Positions 14,377 through 17,309 of a stretch of DNA of 17,309 nucleotides are shown here, piece by piece. Numbering within the stretch: position 1 is the stretch's first letter; each line of letters begins with the position of its first letter. The position numbers were made by a program, and so were the translations under genes. Origin of the DNA: BPIH01 sp042408925 (lineage in GTDB: Bacteria; Chloroflexota; Limnocylindria; Limnocylindrales; CSP1-4); contig JBHOQO010000137.1 of assembly GCA_042408925.1 (NCBI GenBank), positions 1 through 17,309 on the forward strand, given 5' to 3'. The notes under the pieces are model-generated. The model had not been told where the DNA came from, searched no databases, and saw nothing but the letters and a program-made list of their open reading frames with translations.

Positions 14377-15189
14377 TCAGGCGTCGGCGGAGCCGGGGCC
14401 GTCGGCGGAGCCGGGGGCGTCGGCGGAGCCGGTGTGGCCCACGGACGGCCGCGCGCGGCGCCCGCTCCCGACGAGGCGCTGCCCGGCGGCGAGCGTGTGG
14501 CCCGTCATCATCGCGACGAGAAGCGCGTCTGTCGCCCGATCGGCGTCGGTCAGCAAGATCGTCGCCTCCCGGGTGTCGAGGCTCCGGCGCCGGGCGAGCG
14601 TCGCCAGCTCGGCGAGGAACGGTGCCCGAAAGCGGAGGAAGGCCGCCACGGCGTCGGTCAACGAGAGGCCGAGATCGGCGAGGGCCCGACCGTGCTCCGC
14701 GGCCACCTGGCGCGCCGCCTGGAGCGAGAGCTCCCGGCTCGTCCGGTCGGGAGCGTCGAGGTGATCGATGAGGAGCCCGACGAGCCGTCGACCACGGTCC
14801 CGGAAGCGGGCCCGCTCGTCGTCAGAAAGGCGTCCGAGGATCGGATCCGGCTGCGCCGCCTCGGCGGGCGGCCGGCGGCGCGGTCGATAGGCCCGGGCGA
14901 TCCGCTCCGGCGAAGCTCCCAGCCGGGCGAGGCTGGGCCGGGCGACCCGCGAGGCGGGCAGGAGCGCGCGGAGCGCCCTTCGGGGGAAGCGGCGGTGCCC
15001 ACCGGGGGTCGTGAAGACGGGGATCCGACCCTCGTCGGCCCAGCGCCGGAGCGTCCCCGGCGAGATCCCGAGGAGCCGGCTCGCCTCGCCGAGGCCGACC
15101 CAGCCCGAGCGGTCGGCCGCGGCCGGTCGGGCGGGCTTCGCGGTTGGCTCGAGGGGGGACGGGAGGTCGTCCCGGGGCGGCGTCGCCAT
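14377..15189 (-). CDS. MerR/excisionase-like HTH regulator with unknown helical domain
   Basis: The 270-residue protein has an N-terminal DNA-binding domain: GLGEASRLLGISPGTLRRWADEG (32-54), then TPGGHRRFPRRAL (61-73), the helix-turn-helix plus wing typical of BldC/MerR/excisionase-type domains. Residues about 120-235 form an Arg/Leu/Ala-rich all-helical region that I do not recognise as a ligand-binding domain; no heme-binding Cys-Pro motif is evident. The tail is a repeat (GSADAPGSADGPGSADA). It is the first gene of the operon, 8 nt before hemA, and ATG at 15189 lies directly after a promoter, suggesting a leaderless transcript. It is probably an autoregulator and controller of the heme operon, but signal and sign of regulation are unknown. 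Confidence 0.8.
   Translation of the reverse strand: MATPPRDDLPSPLEPTAKPARPAAADRSGWVGLGEASRLLGISPGTLRRWADEGRIPVFTTPGGHRRFPRRALRALLPASRVARPSLARLGASPERIARAYRPRRRPPAEAAQPDPILGRLSDDERARFRDRGRRLVGLLIDHLDAPDRTSRELSLQAARQVAAEHGRALADLGLSLTDAVAAFLRFRAPFLAELATLARRRSLDTREATILLTDADRATDALLVAMMTGHTLAAGQRLVGSGRRARPSVGHTGSADAPGSADGPGSADA
14383..14436 (-). repeat. 18-bp in-frame tandem repeat at the regulator C-terminus
   Basis: Three 18-bp units (14383-14400, 14401-14418, 14419-14436) encode GSADAP-type hexapeptides just before the stop codon of the HTH regulator. Confidence 0.92.
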
Positions 15190-15196
15190 GGAGCGG

Positions 15197-15226
15197 AATC
15201 TACCGAAATCTCACCAAGTATGTCAA
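15197..15226 (-). promoter_or_regulatory. Sigma-70-type promoter of the heme operon, likely leaderless
   Basis: On the minus strand a perfect -35 box TTGACA (15226-15221) is followed, after an 18-bp spacer, by a -10-like TAGATT (15202-15197). Only 7 nt separate the -10 box from the ATG at 15189, so transcription would begin at or next to the start codon. No Shine-Dalgarno fits in that space. The AT-rich composition stands out from its GC-rich surroundings. Confidence 0.75.
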
Positions 15227-15235
15227 AAGCGCTTT
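15226..15235. promoter_or_regulatory. 10-bp perfect palindrome abutting the -35 box
   Basis: AAAGCGCTTT is its own reverse complement and overlaps the first base of the TTGACA -35 box. It sits between the operon promoter and the transketolase promoter, a good place for an operator. The bound protein is unknown; the adjacent HTH regulator is the obvious candidate. Confidence 0.5.
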
Positions 15236-15291
15236 CGAGAGGCCGATCCTGCCCCCCCGCCGCTCCCGGCGGCCGCCGCCGGATGACGGCG

Positions 15292-15324
15292 TACAATCGG
15301 CGTCGACCCCCTGACATCCTGGAG
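15292..15324 (+). promoter_or_regulatory. Transketolase -10 box and ribosome binding site
   Basis: TACAAT (15292-15297) matches the -10 consensus at five of six positions; no clear -35 box is seen 16-18 bp upstream, where the sequence is GC-rich. GGAG (15321-15324) lies 9 nt before the ATG at 15334. The whole divergent intergenic region is 144 bp. Confidence 0.6.
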
Positions 15325-15333
15325 CCTGCCCGC

Positions 15334-17309
15334 ATGACGATCGTCGCGCCCTCGCTCGAACGCCTCGCCATCGACACGATCCGAACCCTCTCGATCGACG
15401 CCGTCCAGAAGGCGAACTCGGGCCACCCCGGCTCCCCGATGGGGGCGGCCCCGATGGCCTACGCCCTCTGGACCCGTTTTCTCCGCCACGCCCCGACGCG
15501 CCCCGACTGGCCCGACCGTGACCGTTTCGTCCTCTCGGCCGGCCACGCCTCGATGCTCCTCTACTCGCTCCTCTACCTCACGGGCTACGGCCTCGAGCTC
15601 GAGGAGCTCATGGCCTTCCGCCAGTGGGGGAGCCGGACGCCGGGCCACCCCGAGTACGGCCTGACGCCCGGCGTGGAGGCCACGACCGGACCCTTGGGTC
15701 AGGGGATCTCGAACGCCGTCGGGATGGCGATCGCCGAGCGGCGCCTCGCTGCCGAGTTCAACCGCCCAGGCCACGAGATCGTCGACCACTGGACCTACGT
15801 CATCGCCTCCGACGGCGACCTCCAGGAGGGCGTCGCCTCGGAGGCCTGCTCGCTCGCCGGCCACCTCCGGCTCGGGAAGCTCGTCGTCCTCTACGACGAC
15901 AACAAGGTCCAGCTCGACGGCCCGACCTCGATGGCCTGGAGCGAGGATGTCCTCGCCCGATTCGAGGCGTACCGCTGGCAGGTCGACCGGGTCGAGGACG
16001 GGAACGACGTCGAGGCGATCGCCGCGGCCATCGAGCGGGCCCGCTCCGACGACCTTCCGTCGCTCATCGCCGTCCGGACCCACCTCGGCTACGGGAGCCC
16101 GAACAAGCAGGATTCCCACAAGGCCCACGGAGCGCCGCTCGGCGAGGAGGAGGTTCGGCTGACGAAGCAGGCCTACGGCTGGGATCCGGATCGCGAGTTT
16201 TACGTCCCCGACGACGTCCTCGCCCACTTCCGCGAGGCGATCCCCCGCGGCGAGCAGCTCGTCTCGGTCTGGGAGGAGCGCTTTGCCCGCTACGAGCGCG
16301 ACAATCCGGACCTCGCGGCCGAGTTCCGGCGCCGCTTTGCCGGCCGGCTCCCCGAGGGCTGGGGCCGGGCGCTGCGCATCTACGCCGTCGGCGAGGACTT
16401 CGCGACCCGCCAGGCGAGCCAGCACGCCATCGCCGCCCTCGCCCCGGTCGTCCCCGAGCTCATCGGCGGCTCGGCGGACCTCTCCGAATCGAACCTCACC
16501 GACATCCCCGACGGCGGCCTCGTCACCGCCGACGAGACGGGCCGGAACATCCGCTTCGGGGTCCGCGAGCACGCCATGGGGGCGGCGGCGAACGGGATCG
16601 CCTACCACGGCGGTCTGCGGCCCTTCGTGGGGACGTTCCTGACCTTCAGTGACTACATGCGCGGTTCGGTCCGACTCGCCGCCCTGGCCGGCCTCCCCGT
16701 CGTCTACGTCTGGACCCACGATTCGGTCGGGCTCGGGGAAGACGGGCCGACCCACCAGCCGGTCGAGCACCTCGCCGCCCTTCGGGCGATCCCGAACCTC
16801 TGGGTCGTTCGGCCGGGCGACGCGAACGAGACGGCCGCGGCCTGGGCCCTGGCCCTCGAGCGAAACGCCACCGACGGCGACCTCGACGCCCCCCGCGGCC
16901 CCGTCGCTCTCGCCCTCTCGCGCCAGAAGCTCCCGACCCTCCCCGGGACCGCCGAGCTCGCCCGGGAGGGAGTTCGCCGCGGCGGCTACGTCCTCCGACC
17001 GGCCTCGAGCGAGCGGGACGGCGGCGCGCCGTCCCTCGTCCTCGTCGCCACCGGCTCGGAGCTCCACGTCGCGATGGCCGCCGCCGAGCGGCTCGAGGCC
17101 GACGGGATCCCGACCCGGGTCGTCTCCCTCCCCTGCTGGGAGCGCTTCGAGACCCAGGACGCGGCGTACCGCGCCGCCGTCCTCCCGCCCGGCATCCCGC
17201 GGGTCAGCATCGAGGCCGCTGTTGCCCTCGGCTGGGAGCGCTGGGTCGGGGAGGAGGGAGCGATCGTCGCCATCGACCGCTTCGGCGCCTCGGCCCCGGG
17301 CCCGACGGT
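15334..17309 (+). CDS. tkt: Transketolase (partial, 3' end beyond window)
   Basis: Transketolase moves two-carbon ketol units between sugar phosphates in the pentose phosphate pathway using thiamine diphosphate. The frame is open from ATG 15334 to the window end, 658 codons, so only about 20-40 residues of a usual 660-690 are missing. It has ANSGHPGSPMGAAPMA (His31), SAGHASMLLY (His71), the cofactor-binding SDGDLQEG (159-166) with YDDN ending at Asn190, FGVREHAMGAAANG (Glu412) and HDSVGLGEDGPTHQP (His462, His474). The end of the visible part, DRFGASAPG, is the conserved C-terminal motif. It is transcribed divergently from the heme operon. Ribose 5-phosphate, one of its substrates, is the product of PsuG. 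Confidence 0.97.
   Translation, partial: MTIVAPSLERLAIDTIRTLSIDAVQKANSGHPGSPMGAAPMAYALWTRFLRHAPTRPDWPDRDRFVLSAGHASMLLYSLLYLTGYGLELEELMAFRQWGSRTPGHPEYGLTPGVEATTGPLGQGISNAVGMAIAERRLAAEFNRPGHEIVDHWTYVIASDGDLQEGVASEACSLAGHLRLGKLVVLYDDNKVQLDGPTSMAWSEDVLARFEAYRWQVDRVEDGNDVEAIAAAIERARSDDLPSLIAVRTHLGYGSPNKQDSHKAHGAPLGEEEVRLTKQAYGWDPDREFYVPDDVLAHFREAIPRGEQLVSVWEERFARYERDNPDLAAEFRRRFAGRLPEGWGRALRIYAVGEDFATRQASQHAIAALAPVVPELIGGSADLSESNLTDIPDGGLVTADETGRNIRFGVREHAMGAAANGIAYHGGLRPFVGTFLTFSDYMRGSVRLAALAGLPVVYVWTHDSVGLGEDGPTHQPVEHLAALRAIPNLWVVRPGDANETAAAWALALERNATDGDLDAPRGPVALALSRQKLPTLPGTAELAREGVRRGGYVLRPASSERDGGAPSLVLVATGSELHVAMAAAERLEADGIPTRVVSLPCWERFETQDAAYRAAVLPPGIPRVSIEAAVALGWERWVGEEGAIVAIDRFGASAPGPT

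Noticed and set aside
15281..15291. Extra copy of the 51-bp repeat core near the tkt promoter (TGACGGCGT)
   Set aside because: Only 9 bp match, which is expected by chance in DNA of this composition; the rest of the core is absent.

Overview
The window is about 17.3 kb of very GC-rich bacterial DNA with tightly packed, often overlapping genes. Codon use, the coproporphyrin-type heme genes and a promoter that looks leaderless suggest a GC-rich Chloroflexota (Limnocylindria-like) or actinobacterium-like lineage. That placement is an inference from sequence style, not from a marker gene.

Layout. Positions 1-172 hold what looks like the 3' end of a transposase-like gene and two 18-bp iterons. 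Positions 173-903 are a composite minisatellite with a 51-bp period: nine units in one orientation, then about five more diverged units in the opposite orientation. The last unit supplies the stop codon of psuG. From 889 to 15189 a 12-gene operon runs on the minus strand. In transcription order it encodes: an HTH regulator; hemA, hemC, hemD, hemB, hemQ, hemL, hemE and hemH; an AhbD/NirJ-like radical SAM/SPASM protein; hemY; a PfkB sugar kinase (probable pseudouridine kinase); and psuG. Most junctions are 4-nt overlaps (GTGA, ATGA, TTGA) or gaps under 45 nt. From 15334 to the window end a transketolase gene runs divergently on the plus strand and is cut off by the window edge.

How it works together. 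The heme genes cover every step from glutamyl-tRNA to heme b: GluTR, GSA aminotransferase, PBG synthase, PBG deaminase, uroporphyrinogen III synthase and decarboxylase. They are followed by the three coproporphyrin-dependent steps: HemY/CgoX, HemH/CpfC and HemQ/ChdC. No hemF, hemN or menaquinone-type hemG is visible, which agrees with the coproporphyrin route. The radical SAM protein between hemH and hemY could be an oxygen-independent alternative to HemQ. The last two genes form a pseudouridine salvage pair giving uracil and ribose 5-phosphate, a substrate of the divergent transketolase.

The most unusual features are the head-to-head 51-bp arrays with a conserved core of about 20 bp, and several short in-frame tandem repeats (12, 18, 21, 21 bp) at the ends of otherwise conserved enzymes. 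Also notable are the near-perfect promoter with a palindrome directly upstream of the regulator, and a glutamyl-tRNA reductase with a shortened N-terminus.
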